From Brachionus manjavacas (lineage: Eukaryota; Rotifera; Eurotatoria; Ploima; Brachionidae): 64,000 nt of DNA. Position 1 is the stretch's first letter. Every line of letters starts with the position of its first letter. The notes beneath the pieces are model-generated. The model ran no database searches and was not told the origin of the DNA. It saw only the letters and a list, made by a program, of their open reading frames with translations. Below are positions 31,455 through 43,314 of this stretch, in pieces. The stretch is taken from positions 992,001 through 1,056,000 of the forward strand of contig JAHQIY010000016.1 in the NCBI GenBank assembly GCA_019054805.1, written 5' to 3'. Both the position numbers and the translations under genes were made by a program.

Positions 31455-33197
31455 TTGCAAATTGCAGCTTTTAGAGACAAAAATTGGCAAGATTTTCTCG
31501 ATAAAATAAATAAGAACGTAGTTTCTTCAAAGCACTTTTGGCGAAAAGTTAATAGGAACAGGAATGATTCTAAAAAATCATCAAAGAATGGTCAATTTCC
31601 TAAATTAACCTATGATGGCAAAGAGTATAATACAGAGATGGAAAAAGTTGAGCTATTTGGTAAGCTATTGGAAGAAACATTTGAGGACAAAAACTTAAAT
31701 AATTATGATAACAAACATAAGGAAAAGGTTGAAGAGGAGGTAGCTAATTATTTGACAAAGGAGAGAAGTAACGAAGCTAGCTTTAAAATATCTGAGTTAG
31801 AGCAAGCAATAAATAAATTAAATATAAGTTCAGCACCAGGTCCAGATAATATCCATAATTTATACTTAAAAAATTCTTCTGATGATTTTAAAAAACTAAT
31901 TCTGGACTTGTTAAATTTGTCTGCGAGAACAAATGCGTTGCCTAACGAGTGGAAAATTGCAAGAATAAGCATGATCCCCAAAAAAGCAAATAGCCCAAGT
32001 CCTAAAGACTATAGACCAGTTAGTGTCACAAGTTGTTTAGGTAAATTGTCGGAAAGACTTGTCTTAAAAAGGTTAAACACGTTTATTGAAGAAAATGAGC
32101 TGATAATTAAACAACAATCAGGGTTTAGGAAGCATAGACAAACTAGGGATAATTTATTTCATTTTATACAAAAAACAATTGAAACATTCGAAAGAAAAAA
32201 GAAAGTTTGTGCCATTTTTTTTGATATTCAGGCAGCATTCGACAAGGTCTGGCATAAAGGTCTTCTTTATAAAATGATCAAAATGAAGATACCGATTGAT
32301 CTTATTTTATGGTTAAGAGCATTTTTAGAAAATAGGAAATTTTTCGTTAATATTGGAAATACACAATCAAAACTTTACGATATAAAAGCAGGAGTCCCAC
32401 AAGGAGCAGTGTTAAGTCCTTTACTTTTTTCGATTTATATAAATGACATACCAACTAAATATAATAAAAACAAAAGTTATTCGCTACTTTTTGCGGACGA
32501 TCTAGTGTCTTATTTTATCTTTAATAAGTACAATAACATTCAAAAAATGATAAATGTTTATATTAGGAACATAGAACAATGGCTCTCACTGTGGCGCTTA
32601 AGTATGGCAGCAGAAAAATGCAATTATATAATTTTTTCAAGTACGAAGAAAAATCTGACCAAAAAATTGAAGTTTAAAATGTTTAATAGAGACCTAACAC
32701 CTTCAGATAACATTTGTTTTTTGGGTATCAGATTCGATCATAGTTTGAGTTTCAAAAATCAGGTAGAATTTCTTAAAAAAAATTGCCAGCAGCGACTTAA
32801 TTGCTTGAAAATTCTTTCGCATAAATCGTGGAAATTGTCTAAAAATACCTTAAAACAAATCTACTTTGCTCTTGTACGATCGGTTCTAGACTATTCTTCG
32901 GTAATTTTACCAAGATTGTCTGCAACAAATCTAAAAAATTTACAGAGAATTCAAAATTGTGCTATTAAGGTAATTTTTAAGCTAAATTATCGGGAAAACA
33001 CTCAAAACATTCATAGAATAGCAGGCATTAAAGTTCTAGAGGATAGATATAGGGAACTAAATGAAAATTACTTAAGCGATTCGATTCAGAATAAAAATCC
33101 ATTAATTAATGATTTAATAAACGAATACAAACTATTCAAAAGAGGTAGAATAAATAAACTTAAATTCGATACTTTTCTTGGTAACCTAAAAGTGTAG
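31455..33197 (+). CDS. LINE ORF2 C-terminal part: reverse transcriptase, Jockey-like
   Basis: About 580 residues open without a stop. RT motifs: APGPDNIHNLYLK, WKIARISMIPKK, QQSGFRKHRQTRDNLF, FFDIQAAFDKVWH, AGVPQGAVLSPLLFSIYIND, catalytic LLFADDLVSYF, then FLGIRFDHSLSF. The C-terminal region ends LKV. The frame opens upstream of 31455 in the inversion junction and lacks its own ATG, consistent with being the severed second half of ORF2. With no stops in three frames' worth of coding sequence, the insertion is recent. RNA could be supplied in trans elsewhere, but this copy cannot mobilise itself. Confidence 0.92.
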   Translation: MQIAAFRDKNWQDFLDKINKNVVSSKHFWRKVNRNRNDSKKSSKNGQFPKLTYDGKEYNTEMEKVELFGKLLEETFEDKNLNNYDNKHKEKVEEEVANYLTKERSNEASFKISELEQAINKLNISSAPGPDNIHNLYLKNSSDDFKKLILDLLNLSARTNALPNEWKIARISMIPKKANSPSPKDYRPVSVTSCLGKLSERLVLKRLNTFIEENELIIKQQSGFRKHRQTRDNLFHFIQKTIETFERKKKVCAIFFDIQAAFDKVWHKGLLYKMIKMKIPIDLILWLRAFLENRKFFVNIGNTQSKLYDIKAGVPQGAVLSPLLFSIYINDIPTKYNKNKSYSLLFADDLVSYFIFNKYNNIQKMINVYIRNIEQWLSLWRLSMAAEKCNYIIFSSTKKNLTKKLKFKMFNRDLTPSDNICFLGIRFDHSLSFKNQVEFLKKNCQQRLNCLKILSHKSWKLSKNTLKQIYFALVRSVLDYSSVILPRLSATNLKNLQRIQNCAIKVIFKLNYRENTQNIHRIAGIKVLEDRYRELNENYLSDSIQNKNPLINDLINEYKLFKRGRINKLKFDTFLGNLKV

Positions 33198-33500
33198 CAG
33201 TAAAAGAAAAAATAACTAAAAGAAACATTGCCTAATTTGTCTTATATTTTTTTTTTGTTTTGTAATTATAAAAAAAAAAAAAAAAAATCTTACTTTTTTA
33301 TTTTTATTTTTTTGTAAATATTCCGTTTTTTTTTATGTTCTATTTTCTTTTTTTTCGTATTTAATAATTTTATTTTATATTTCTTATTTTTGTTTTTTTG
33401 AAACATTTTATTTAAGCTTGGCAAAGGAGCGAAAGCTCGAGCCAATATTTATTTATTTATTTAAATAAAGACGTTTATCATCATCATGAAGTTACTTAAC

Positions 33501-34679
33501 AATGTTTTCTTATTCTGACTCTGTTGTACCTTCTTTTGAACTACACCTTGACGACACTTTAGATGAGATAGAAGAACTTGAAGAAGAATTCTATCAAGTT
33601 AAAAAAAGAGGCAAGGGTGTCATCTATGATTTCTTTAAAAATCTACCTCTTTAGGAATTTTTCTCTGAGTTTGATAGCGATTCAAGTGATAGGGGTATGA
33701 TTAAATCATTTCACCACGATGGTAACTTTTTTACCTATAAGTACAAACGATCCTCTAAGTCAGGTTTAAAATTTTGCTATTCTTGCTCTCCTGAGAATGC
33801 ATCTTGTTCTTCTTCTGCGTATCTTTTAATTAAAGAGGATACCGATATTCAGTTTTTTTTTGTGACGTTGAACACACTCATGTCCCAAAGACAAGTCGAG
33901 GTATTTCAAAAGTTGTAAAAGATGCAATTGAGAAGTTTTTTGACGTAGGTGTTACTGCACCAAAAGCAATTTTGCGTGTTTTGGAAAAAGAAGGGTATGA
34001 AAAGCCATCGATTACCCAACTTAATACTTTTTTGTCTGGATTGAGACAGAAAAAGGATCTTGGAGTTTTCCTTTCAATTGTGGAAAAAGACATGGTCGGT
34101 AGATGATCTTTTGATAGAAATCCTTCAGATCCTAAATGTGCTGTATTTGCTGAGGAAGTTGAAGTTGATCTTCAAACTTATACCGTTGCTTTTCAGTGGT
34201 CATCTAATGCTAAGACTGAGAACATCATTAAGTTGAAACATGGCCAAACTTTCCATTTTACTTCGTTATCGTTAAATCAACCGATATTTAAAAGCCAAGC
34301 TGAGGCTCACCTTCTTGCCAAAATTAATCGTTCCTGGAAATCATTTGATGAGTACTCTGACTCATGTTTTGTTTTGCAAATACATTTGGACAAAATAAAT
34401 TGGAAAAACAGCACTTGTACTTGCAAAGCGTATCTCAAAAACTATATTTGTGCACACGCCGTTGGCCTTGCTTCCCGGTACAATTTAGTTGAAATTCCTC
34501 CTGCTGCCAAAACCATACCAATTGGCCAAAAACGTAAAAGAGGAAGGCCGAAAGCAACCACGCCAGCTCTAGCTTTTCAAAATGATTTTCCGGACCAACA
34601 AGAAGAGCTATTAGTTTCAAATGCTGCTGCTGCCACTTCGACTAAACGTGGCCGAGGTCGACCAAAAAAACAAATTTAA
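33501..34679 (+). pseudogene. SWIM/AT-hook mobile-element gene, copy 2 (interrupted)
   Basis: Starts MFSYSDSVVPSFELHLDD at 33501, just after the LINE's target-site duplication, and shares KKRGKGVIYD with copy 1. A TAG at 33652-33654, a frameshift in a T run near 33856, and a stop at 34103-34105 (after EKDMVGR) break it. Domain order: FLYWCH/WRKY-like finger (YKYKR...FCYSC..C.., EHTHVPKTSRG), a helical segment (KAILRVLEKEG), then an open 148-residue end with a complete SWIM finger (CTCKAYLKNYICAH) and two AT hooks (KRKRGRPK, KRGRGRPKK). The DDE catalytic region expected before SWIM is absent. MULE-type transposases carry this finger/SWIM combination; assignment is by motif. Confidence 0.75.
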
Positions 34680-35215
34680 TTGCATTGAGTTTTCTTTTTT
34701 CTGGTATTTTTTTAATTTTCATTTGAGTTTTTTTTTGTTTTCATAATAAATAAATTTATCATTGGTTTCAATAATTTTGCTCCCCTTTTTTTTAAATATT
34801 TGTCATTATTTTATTGCTACTTTTTGTCATAAAAAAATTTTTGTTATTATTATAAAAAAAATTATCAGTAGCTTCTATAATTTTGTTATCCTTTTTATTT
34901 TTATTTTGTCAGTTAATTAAAGAAAAATTTGTCATATACTTTCTATAAATTTGTCATATGAATAAAATATAAGCCATTTTAATTTTAAACTATTACAATA
35001 CATATCTTAATCTTGAGTTGGAGCACAACAAGATTAAAATGATTTCAATTATTTACAAATATCTTATTTTGAAATAGTTTGACTTTTTCAAAAAAAAACA
35101 TTTTGTGTTCAAAAATATAGTCTAGTATTTTTTGTAAAAAAATCTCTTTCCTAATTAAAAATCCAATATTCTTAGATTTGGATAAAAGTGAAGCATTTAA
35201 AATCAAATCAAAATT
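34680..35215. repeat. 3' subterminal region of SWIM copy 2, then intergenic
   Basis: Repeated TTTGTCAT words up to the shared end word AATATAAGCCATT (about 34967-34979). The rest up to 35215 is AT-rich with nothing recognisable. Confidence 0.5.
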
Positions 35216-35944
35216 ATGTAGCCTTGAATATTGTAGCCCAAAATTATGTAGCCTTCAAAATTTTTGCTCTAACTGGGGTTTCAAAATAAAAAAAAAAAAA
35301 AACATGCTACTGCGTTTTTACCACAGCTGGACTACGAGAAAGCTATGAGAGAATTTATCGATTAGACCTAACAATTCAAAATTTAATTTAAAAATTCGAT
35401 CCAGTTAAGTATATTAAATTTAGAATTTCGTCAGATCACTAACAGACTACCATTTTATCCCTCTCTCCTGCTCTACACGAAAAATACTAGACTCGTTACA
35501 AAAAAACTCAGAATAAATTGTTAAGAGCAATTTAGTTTTTCCCAATTAAAACAAGGATCAGCTACATTCATGAAACTTTAAACATTCCAAAACATTCCTA
35601 CTAAAAAAATTTATCGAAAAAAAATTCGATCATTCTCAAATAATGATAGAAGTGGCACAATTCAACGAGGAATATGAATTAACTAACACCAAAAACTCGT
35701 TTTTATTTAACAGCTTCAATAATTTTATTTTTATATCTTTATTATTTTTTATTTTTTTATCGAATGTTTACTCGAAATTTATTTATTTTTTTTTATTTTT
35801 TTTTTTTAAGCTCAAAACTCAATAAACTATTTTCTATTTATCATGAGGCTTAAAAAGAAGGACTAAGTTCCATTCTGAGAGCCTTAGGGAGAAATCTTCC
35901 TTAAACTATTATTTAAGCAAGAAATAAAAATGTAGCCTTGAATA
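35216..35944 (+). mobile_element. 5'-truncated LINE fragment with 15-bp duplication
   Basis: ATGTAGCCTTGAATA occurs at 35216-35230 and 35930-35944. Between them are broken bits of an ORF2 C-terminus (PIKTRISYIHETLNIP in one frame near 35540-35590) and the 3' motif AAGGACTAAGTTCCATTC also seen at 3760 in the fragment at 3.3-3.8 kb. Frames are full of stops, so it is older than that one. Confidence 0.65.
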
Positions 35945-38005
35945 CTTTTATAATGTATTGAAGTATTATTTGTTTAAAACAAAATTTCAACAAAGTCGAA
36001 AATTTTTATTTTAAATATTTTATTGTCTAAAATGATGTTAAAATTTTGTTTTTTAACTCATAATATTTCTAAATAAATTAAATTAAAATTTAACTTTGAA
36101 AAATTAATAAAAATTCATATAGTTAATGAAAATAATAAGCTACGAGAGGAAGTGATTAACATTTTGACAGTGAATATCTTTTTAAAAAAAATTTAAAGCA
36201 AAGAAGTGCCGGTCGAACGATTTCTTGATTCTTTCTATGATGCCAAAATAGATGCCACTACAAATCTTATCCGAAATTCAACGAGGAAATTCAATTCGAG
36301 TTTAAAGAGCTACTATTGAAGTTTTTACAATTAGAATTTTACAAAAGTTTTTTTACAGAAGCTAATCATTATTATTAGTAATTCAAGTAGTAACTTTGGC
36401 ATGAAGACTTAGAGACACATGGCTGTTATTCGATTCTGAATTCTTACATTTCATTTTTATTTGAAAAAAGTCAATTAAGCCAAAATGCTGATAAGAATAG
36501 TTTTATTTTTGATCAGAAAGAATTAAAAAAGAACAAAAATTAAATCTTTTCATATAAGAAAAATACAATTAAATTGATAAAAACGATAAAAATAGAAATT
36601 AAAACAAGAAAGTACGATCAAAAACAAAAACAAAAAAATTATGCAATTTGAGAATTTTAAATAGAAAAAATCTCTGATCTGTGTTTTTGAAGTTTTCATT
36701 TCAAAAATAATTTTTTTAATATGCAATTTTATTAATATTTAAACTATAGTAATTATTTCATATTAAAATGGTTAATATTTTATATAATAATAAAAATAGT
36801 ATTTTGAGATAATTAAAATCGCACATTTATTATAAATAAATTAAATAAAAAAAAATAATTATCAATAAAAACAGAAAAGTAATGCATTTATTTTATTCAT
36901 TTTTTCATATAATTAAAAAAATTTTTTGCGTCTTTAACTTTTTTTAATTATCATTTTTAAATACGCAATTTAAATCAATTTTATATTATAGTAAATTATA
37001 GTAATAAGATGGTAATATTTTATGTAATAATAGTAATAATTGAATTTTATTTCAATTGTTACTCTTTATTATTAAAATTAATTAAATTTAATTAAAAATA
37101 ATAATAGAAATAGTAAAGAACTGTCGAAGGGAAACACAAAAAAAAAATTTCATGGGATTTGATAATTTTTGTAAATAAATGAGATTTTAAAAAAATAAAG
37201 ATTAAAAAAAAAATTCAATGCGCAATTTTATTAATTTAAAAAAAAACAAAGATAAAAGCAGAATAAAAAATGTTAAGTTTAATATGGGAAAAAAATGTGC
37301 CTAATACAGAAGTTTAAGGTCATTTATATTATCTAGAAACTATTTATGAAGTTGCGCAATTACCCGCTATTGTTGTCGGCAAACGCAATCAACTCACGCG
37401 TGAACTAAAGCGTGGGTACAATTAAAATTATCAAAATAAATTCAAAGCCTATCCGAGTGCAAAAGTAATCGAACTTAAAGTCAGATTGGCCCGGCATACA
37501 TGCATTAAGGAGCTGTGCTCCAGGGAGTGCACAACATTATGAATATCTGCAACTTTTTCCAATGCATGTACCCAATACAAAAAAGTTAACAAACTCCACC
37601 CACCCTCACACAATTTTGTGTTTGTACAACGCAAACTTCTATGCAGACCTTCCCTCCCTGCTCTTCCGTTCACTTCACTCACTCTACCCTCTCTCTATCT
37701 AACAAACAATTTCAGAACTAACTCCAAATCATTTGCAAAAATAAGAAAAAAAATTCAATTCAACAGATTTTCTTTTCAAATTTTCAATATAAAAAAAAAC
37801 ATATTTATTATAATAAATTATTACAAAAATCAAATTGGTTATTTTTGTTTTTTTTCATCTCAAACAAAAAAAAAAGAAAAAGAAAAACTGTAGTTGATTG
37901 CCTCAGTTGCCATCGATTAAATTGACAATGATATTTGTGTCCCACTCAGTTGAATAACAAACGCAAGCGACCATTTTTTTTCTTATCACTACTCTTGTCT
38001 CTCCA
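35945..38005. other. Intergenic and probable PIAS promoter region
   Basis: 35.95-37.3 kb is very AT-rich and gene-free. From about 37,370 to 37,720 composition changes: CpG-containing words (TCACGCGTGA, CCCGGCATAC), an imperfect dyad around GGAGCTGTGCTCC, and a C/T-rich tract (CCTCTCTCTATC). This is 300-630 bases upstream of the PIAS start and may be its core promoter/5' UTR. No defined TATA box. Confidence 0.35.
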
Positions 38006-41000
38006 ATGTCTCTTCTAATTGCCGAGTGCGAAGAAATGCTGAAGGCATTCCGATGCCAGGACCTTGCCAATCTGCTTGCCTTTGCCGGACAGTCAAAGAA
38101 CGGCAAAAAAAGCGAGTTGTACGACCGCTGCATATCCATCCTGAGACGCGGTCAGCCAAACATCCAATTTAAAATAAAAGAAATCCACAGGTGAGTCCGT
38201 GATCAAACAAAAAATTTTGTCTAAAAAAAAAAAATTTTTTTTCAAGCAGTCGAATGGCAGCGTCCAACAACTGCTTCTCAAATCTACTCAATGCCACATC
38301 CGGCTCGAGCACTAGCAACAGTCCGGACCCGATCTCGGCGTCGCGGTTCAACGCGTCCGCCCTCAACCAGCACCAGGTGCTGGCGGCCGCCGCCTCCATC
38401 AGCGCCTACAACTCCCAGAACAACTTCATGTTCGCCAACCCACTGCTGGCCGCCCAGTCCCAATTTGCGCCCAGCCGACCCACCGGCTCCAACCAGACGC
38501 TGATCCGAGTGCAGTTCGAAAGGCTCGCCTTCTACGAGTACATGGCCGAGCTGAACTCGCCGATCCGGCTCCTCGGCGCCAACTCCAACACCCGGCCGCT
38601 CACCCACTCGTTCAACTTCTCGCTCAACACCGAACAAATTAACGAGATCCTGAATAACCGGTCGCTGCACGCCGGCAAGTTCGAACACGCCAAACAAGTC
38701 CACCTGAGGTTCGGCTTCTATGAACAGTCGGCCCAGCGCGACACACTGCCTCCCAATCTGGTCGTCAACGTGAACCAAAAGCCGGCCCAGCTGCCCACGC
38801 CCAAGCCCACCAGCAAGCCCAATGCGGACATTGTGCGGCCCGGCCGCTCCATTGACGTCACTCATTTGATCCGCCTGGCGCCCAACATGGCCAACAAAGT
38901 CGACTTGAACTGGACCAATGTGGACGTGAACAAAACGCACTGTGTCGGCGTGTACTTCTTCCGAAAGGTCAGCGTCAAAAGCCTGGTCGATTACTTGAAG
39001 GCGAACAAAACAATTGACGGCGAGTTGACCAAGAAAATGGTGCGCGAAAAGCTGCAAATAAGCGACATGGATTTCGAGATCGAGACCAATTACTACAAGG
39101 TTAGTCTGCAGTGTCCGCTGATCAAATTTCGCATTCAAATACCGACCAGAGCGTACAGCTGCAAGCACATACAGTGCTTCGATTTGGAGTCGTATTTGAT
39201 GATGAACGAGAAGAAGCCGACGTGGCTGTGTCCGGTGTGCGATCAGCACTCGCCCTTCGACACTCTCTTCATCGACTCGCTCTTTCAGGACATACTCCAA
39301 CAGTGTCCCGATATCGAGGACGTCCAGTTTAATGCGGACGCCCAATGGTCCGTTGTCAAGCCCAATGAGCCTGCTAAGGCGGAAAAAAGCGCCAAGAGTG
39401 AAGAGACTAGCGTTTCGCCTAGCAAATCCACGACATCGTCAAGCAACAAAATTGATACATCCCTAGTCGACATTTGTGGTAAGACAATTTTTTTGACTAC
39501 ACTTTTGACAATTACTCGCCAGATACAGTGTTCTTGTCACACAAGTTTACTCCTGACTTAGAAGAAATGTTTTTTTATTCAAAAATTTTTAAAAGGTTTT
39601 TTTCGTTAATGCGTGAACTTATTTTCAGGTAAATTAGAGTGTTTATATGAAATGATGGACCGAAATAGTCTCTTTTCAGAGCTTTTCTTTGAATTTTTTT
39701 TTAACAAAAAAAGGATGCATATTAACCCGTCATATCAATAGTTAAATTGTCATATGAAAACAAATAAAGTACATTAAAAGTTTAATTGTAAATATTTAAT
39801 ATTCCTCTAATCTACAACTTAATAGATCCCGGTTAGTTTTTAATAAAATAGTCAATTTTTTTTGGGTATGACAATTTAATCATTGATATGACAGCTTAAT
39901 ATTTCATCAAAAAAATACTTAAATTTTAGTAAATTTTTACTTTTTTTACTTTAAAAAATATTGAAAAAAAAGACAAAAAGTAAAATTTTTAAATTTTCTG
40001 AGGTAAAAAAAATCAAACTGTCAATTGTGAAATTTTTCAAGATTGTTTAAAAGAAAAATAATGTGCAATTTTCACTCAGTTTTTATGTTCTTTTGACAAT
40101 TACGACCCTCCTTATTTTTTTTTATTTTTAATTAATAATAATTAACAGAGTAAAAAAATAACATTGAACTATTTAGTCGGTGCGAGATTAATGATCAATT
40201 TTTATCTTCGAGTATCACAATTGCTCTGCAAAATGTACCAGTTTAATTTTTTTTTCCAAAGCCCTACAACTTAGCCCAAAATTAAAAGTAAATTAATCGA
40301 CAGATAAAAGCTTTAATACAGCTTAAGATTCAATATGTCTTGTATTTTTAAGAATTCTCAATAACAAATATCTAATTTATATAAATCATCAAATTTAATT
40401 TAAAGGGTTAGAATTTTAAATTCTTAATAAAAGATTAGCAAATTTTTTTTTTGAGGGGGGTTCGGAACTAACCAAAAAAAAAACCTCAGTATTAAGTTTT
40501 TTTTTCGATCTGTAAATAGACTTTGAAAGCTCTTGTTATTACCTTTCGTTTGATCCATTATAAAGACAAATTGAATGAAAACATCAAAAGAAATAAAAAC
40601 TTTTCTATAGATTGCTGATGAATTGAATTTTTGTTTAAAAATGTTTCAAGTTTTGTTGTATTGTCATGTGATATGATGTATTTAAACATCGTGTTTTATA
40701 TTATTTAGTAATTCAGTCTTTTTATATTTTTAATAGACTAAATTCAACTTAAGCTATTGTTCGGCACTCTACTACAAAATTTTAATTCTTGGCCAAATGA
40801 CGCACTTCTGGCAAATTGAAGTTTATGATAAAATTTTCATTATTATTTATTTAAAAACAAGAAAGAGTTTAAGCAATTGAAATAAAAAAATTAAATTTTA
40901 TTTTAATTTCATGGGTAGCAAACCATGCTAAACCATGTCCAAGAATTGTGCATAATTCTGTATGCATATGATTTTGGTAGAGATTCAGACATTAGAAATT

Positions 41001-43314
41001 TAGTTAAACATTAAATGTTTACTTTGAAATAAGCTTCTGCAATAAATGCAATAAAATTTAAAAACGAAATTACTCAAGAATGTTCTTTAAATGATAATTT
41101 TTGAGCATTTTCTATTATAAAAAGTGATATTTCCATTGTAATTTAATAATGTCTTGTCAATAATATGTATTCAAAATCTGAATAAACAAATGCTCACCTT
41201 AGACACTTTTTATAAAGTATAAATTATAGGTATCCACAATGCCACATCTCTGTCGAGTTAATGGGCTTCTTAATCTTTCATCTCTTATTTGTAAGGATTG
41301 AGGAGAAAAATTTTATTTAATAAAAAGGAGACGCTGCGCCGTTCCGAGCTGACCAAAGGAACTTACTCTCTAAATTAAATTATTTGTAATTGTTGATCCA
41401 TTTTGTTAAGCTTATTAAAATATTTGAATTTTTTGTGTTGTCGAGGCTATTACTAGTCTTAATTGATACAGATGCTGCTATTTACGTAACTTTGAAGTTT
41501 ATGATCCATTCTAAATGCTCAAAATGGTCAAATAAAATTTTAATTATGATATAAATAAAAAGCATACAATTTTAAATAAAATGGTAGACTCTGCAATATC
41601 AAAATACATGTTGCAGAGTTGTAATTTTATTTATTCCTAAATTAAAATTTGATTTTATCATTTTGAACAAATTTCAAAATTGATCACAAACTTCAAAGTG
41701 CCGTAAAATAACAGCATCTGTATTAATTGAAGCTAGTAATAGCTTAAATCAGCTAAAAAGCGTGAACGTAAGCCTAGACCGCAGTCTATCAAATCAATTG
41801 AAGTTACCGCAAATGATGTGAATAATAAGAGTATATTATTTTGGAAACAAAAAAATAAAATAATAATATTTGATTAAATCACCTAAAAAAATCAATCAAA
41901 TTAAACAATTGCTTTATTTATTTGGCCGTATAATTTTTATCTCGGCCATCAATTTCATTTTTGTTTTTTGACCTGGTCACGGGAGACAGGACATTTTTTT
42001 ATGCTTAAATTTTAAAATTTAATTAATTTTCAAAAAATTAATTAAATAAAAAAATTTATTATTAAAGAATTTTTTTTTAAAATTAATTTAGAAAAAAATT
42101 AAATTGATAAAAAAAAAAAAAATTTAATTAATTTTTTTAAAGAAAACGATTCCATGGACGTGATCACAAGCAAGCAGGAAAAATTCGAAGCACCCATCGT
42201 AGAGCCAAAGAAATCAAATGCAAAAGAAGTAGTCATCGATTTGACTTTGGACTCTGATGATGAAGATACACCAGCAGCACCGGTCCCATCATCAAATTTG
42301 CCAATTCTAAAACAAAGCGCATCAATGAGCAACAACCAGCCGATTAATGAAAGTCTGACCGAAACAGAAGCCGCGCTAAGTCCATCCGTCTCTATCATAT
42401 CCCTTTCCTCATCTGAATCGGGCTCGCCAAGACAAGGGTCCCGATCGGATCCGAACAGGACCCGAACGCCGACCTCAGCCGGCAAAAAACCCACCAGAAC
42501 TGCATGCCAGCAATCGCCTGTCTCCTCCGATGGCTCCAATGGCTCCAACCAGGCCGACAACCTCATGAATGCATCCGAAATAATAAACACACCACCCGCT
42601 TCAATAAACTCCGAGTCGTACAATTCGCGCATGGCCAAAGACATTTCGTCTCCAAAGCGAACATCTAACTCCACTTTAGAACCCAAACAGACCTCATCGC
42701 TCTCGTCGGTCGAGTCCATTCTAAACACAGCCAAAAATGCCTCGAACTACATTCAGCAGCAGCAGCAGCAGCAGAATAAAAACCCATCCAATCGGCCCAG
42801 TCAACCAGCAAACCCGAACCAGAGAACAAGCTCGAGCAACCGGCATCACAACCTGGTCGGCTCGAGCAACAAAATTCAAAAGGCCAGCTCGTCCCGCCAC
42901 GACTACTTGAACAAAGAAAAAGTCCATTTAATAAACGAACAAGTGAGATCAAGCCGTTCGCCCAACATCAACGAAATGGACCCGAGCTCCATCTATCGAC
43001 TCAAAGACACCAATATATCAAACAGCTTTTTGTCTAGTCAAATGTCCAGAATGGACTCGGAGATGGGCGCAAATTTTAATCGAAAAAACATGGACAATCG
43101 CGGCTCGTTTCAAGGTCAACCATTTTTTCTCAACAATAAACCAATGACCAATGGCATGAGCATGAACCATGTGAATCCGAGTCGGCCAAATGGCGCCACC
43201 AAGCTAAATCATTCGAATATGAACTACAATTCCGGTCAACGACTTCCTCATCATCCGTACCAGATTCCGCCCGGTCAGGGCTCCCAGCAATACCACTCGC
43301 ATCCGTACACTTAG
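38006..43314 (+). CDS. PIAS: PIAS-family SUMO E3 ligase, conventional copy
   Basis: Exons 38006-38190, 38250-39478 and 42143-43314 join in frame to 861 residues. Exon 1 is the SAP domain (CQDLANLLAFAGQSKNGKKS...FKIKEIH). Exon 2 has PINIT (about residues 150-300: RVQFERLAFYEYM, CVGVYFFRKVS) and SP-RING (about 330-390: CPLIKFRIQIP, SCKHIQCFDLESY, WLCPVCDQ). Exon 3 opens with a SUMO-interaction motif in acidic context (EVVIDLTLDSDDED), then a long S/N/P-rich tail with a Q tract (QQQQQQQ). Such proteins SUMOylate transcription and chromatin factors. Exon 2 is strongly GC-rich at third positions, unlike exon 3 and neighbours. The 2.66-kb intron 2 holds an inverted-repeat element. Without exon 3, exon 2 alone would read on into about 27 unrelated codons, a possible short isoform lacking the SIM. 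Confidence 0.92.
41445..41743. repeat. Inverted-repeat element (MITE-like) in PIAS intron 2
   Basis: GCTATTACTAGTCTTAATTG...CAGATGCTGCTATTTACG at the left pairs with CGTAAAATAACAGCATCTG...GCTAGTAATAGCTT at the right; the arms continue inward (AACTTTGAAGTTTATGATC / GATCACAAACTTCAAAGT) to a centre ACTCTGCAA...TTGCAGAGT. Imperfect, about 300 bp. Inner words are shared with the palindromes at 1.0 and 44.1 kb. Confidence 0.75.

Larger units (their letters stand above)
29579..33485 (+). mobile_element. Young LINE with inverted 5' half (twin-priming structure), inside the SWIM element
   Basis: An 11-bp duplication TGAAGTTACTT flanks the element (29568-29578, 33486-33496). From 29579 to about 31440 the LINE reads on the reverse strand (ORF1 then endonuclease); from about 31441 to 33485 it reads forward (reverse transcriptase, 3' UTR, ATTTATTT tail). 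The end of the endonuclease part (FNLFTKK at the left edge) and the start of the RT part (LQIAAFRDKNWQDF) are consecutive in the sister LINE at 28.9 kb, so the two halves were once contiguous. This is the known product of twin priming during LINE insertion. A 14-bp repeat (AATAATCTTGCAAA at 31425 and 31448) marks the junction. All its reading frames are open. Confidence 0.88.

Noticed and set aside
37370..37700. GC-richer block upstream of PIAS considered as an RNA gene
   Set aside because: Dyads are short and imperfect; no tRNA, snRNA or riboswitch-like core. Left as possible promoter/5' UTR.
38284..39345. 353-codon reverse-strand frame over PIAS exon 2
   Set aside because: It mirrors a GC-rich coding exon; the forward frame has clear SP-RING and PINIT motifs, so the antisense frame is a shadow.
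42099..42734. 211-codon reverse-strand frame over PIAS exon 3
   Set aside because: Antisense of the SIM-bearing exon; no recognisable domain.
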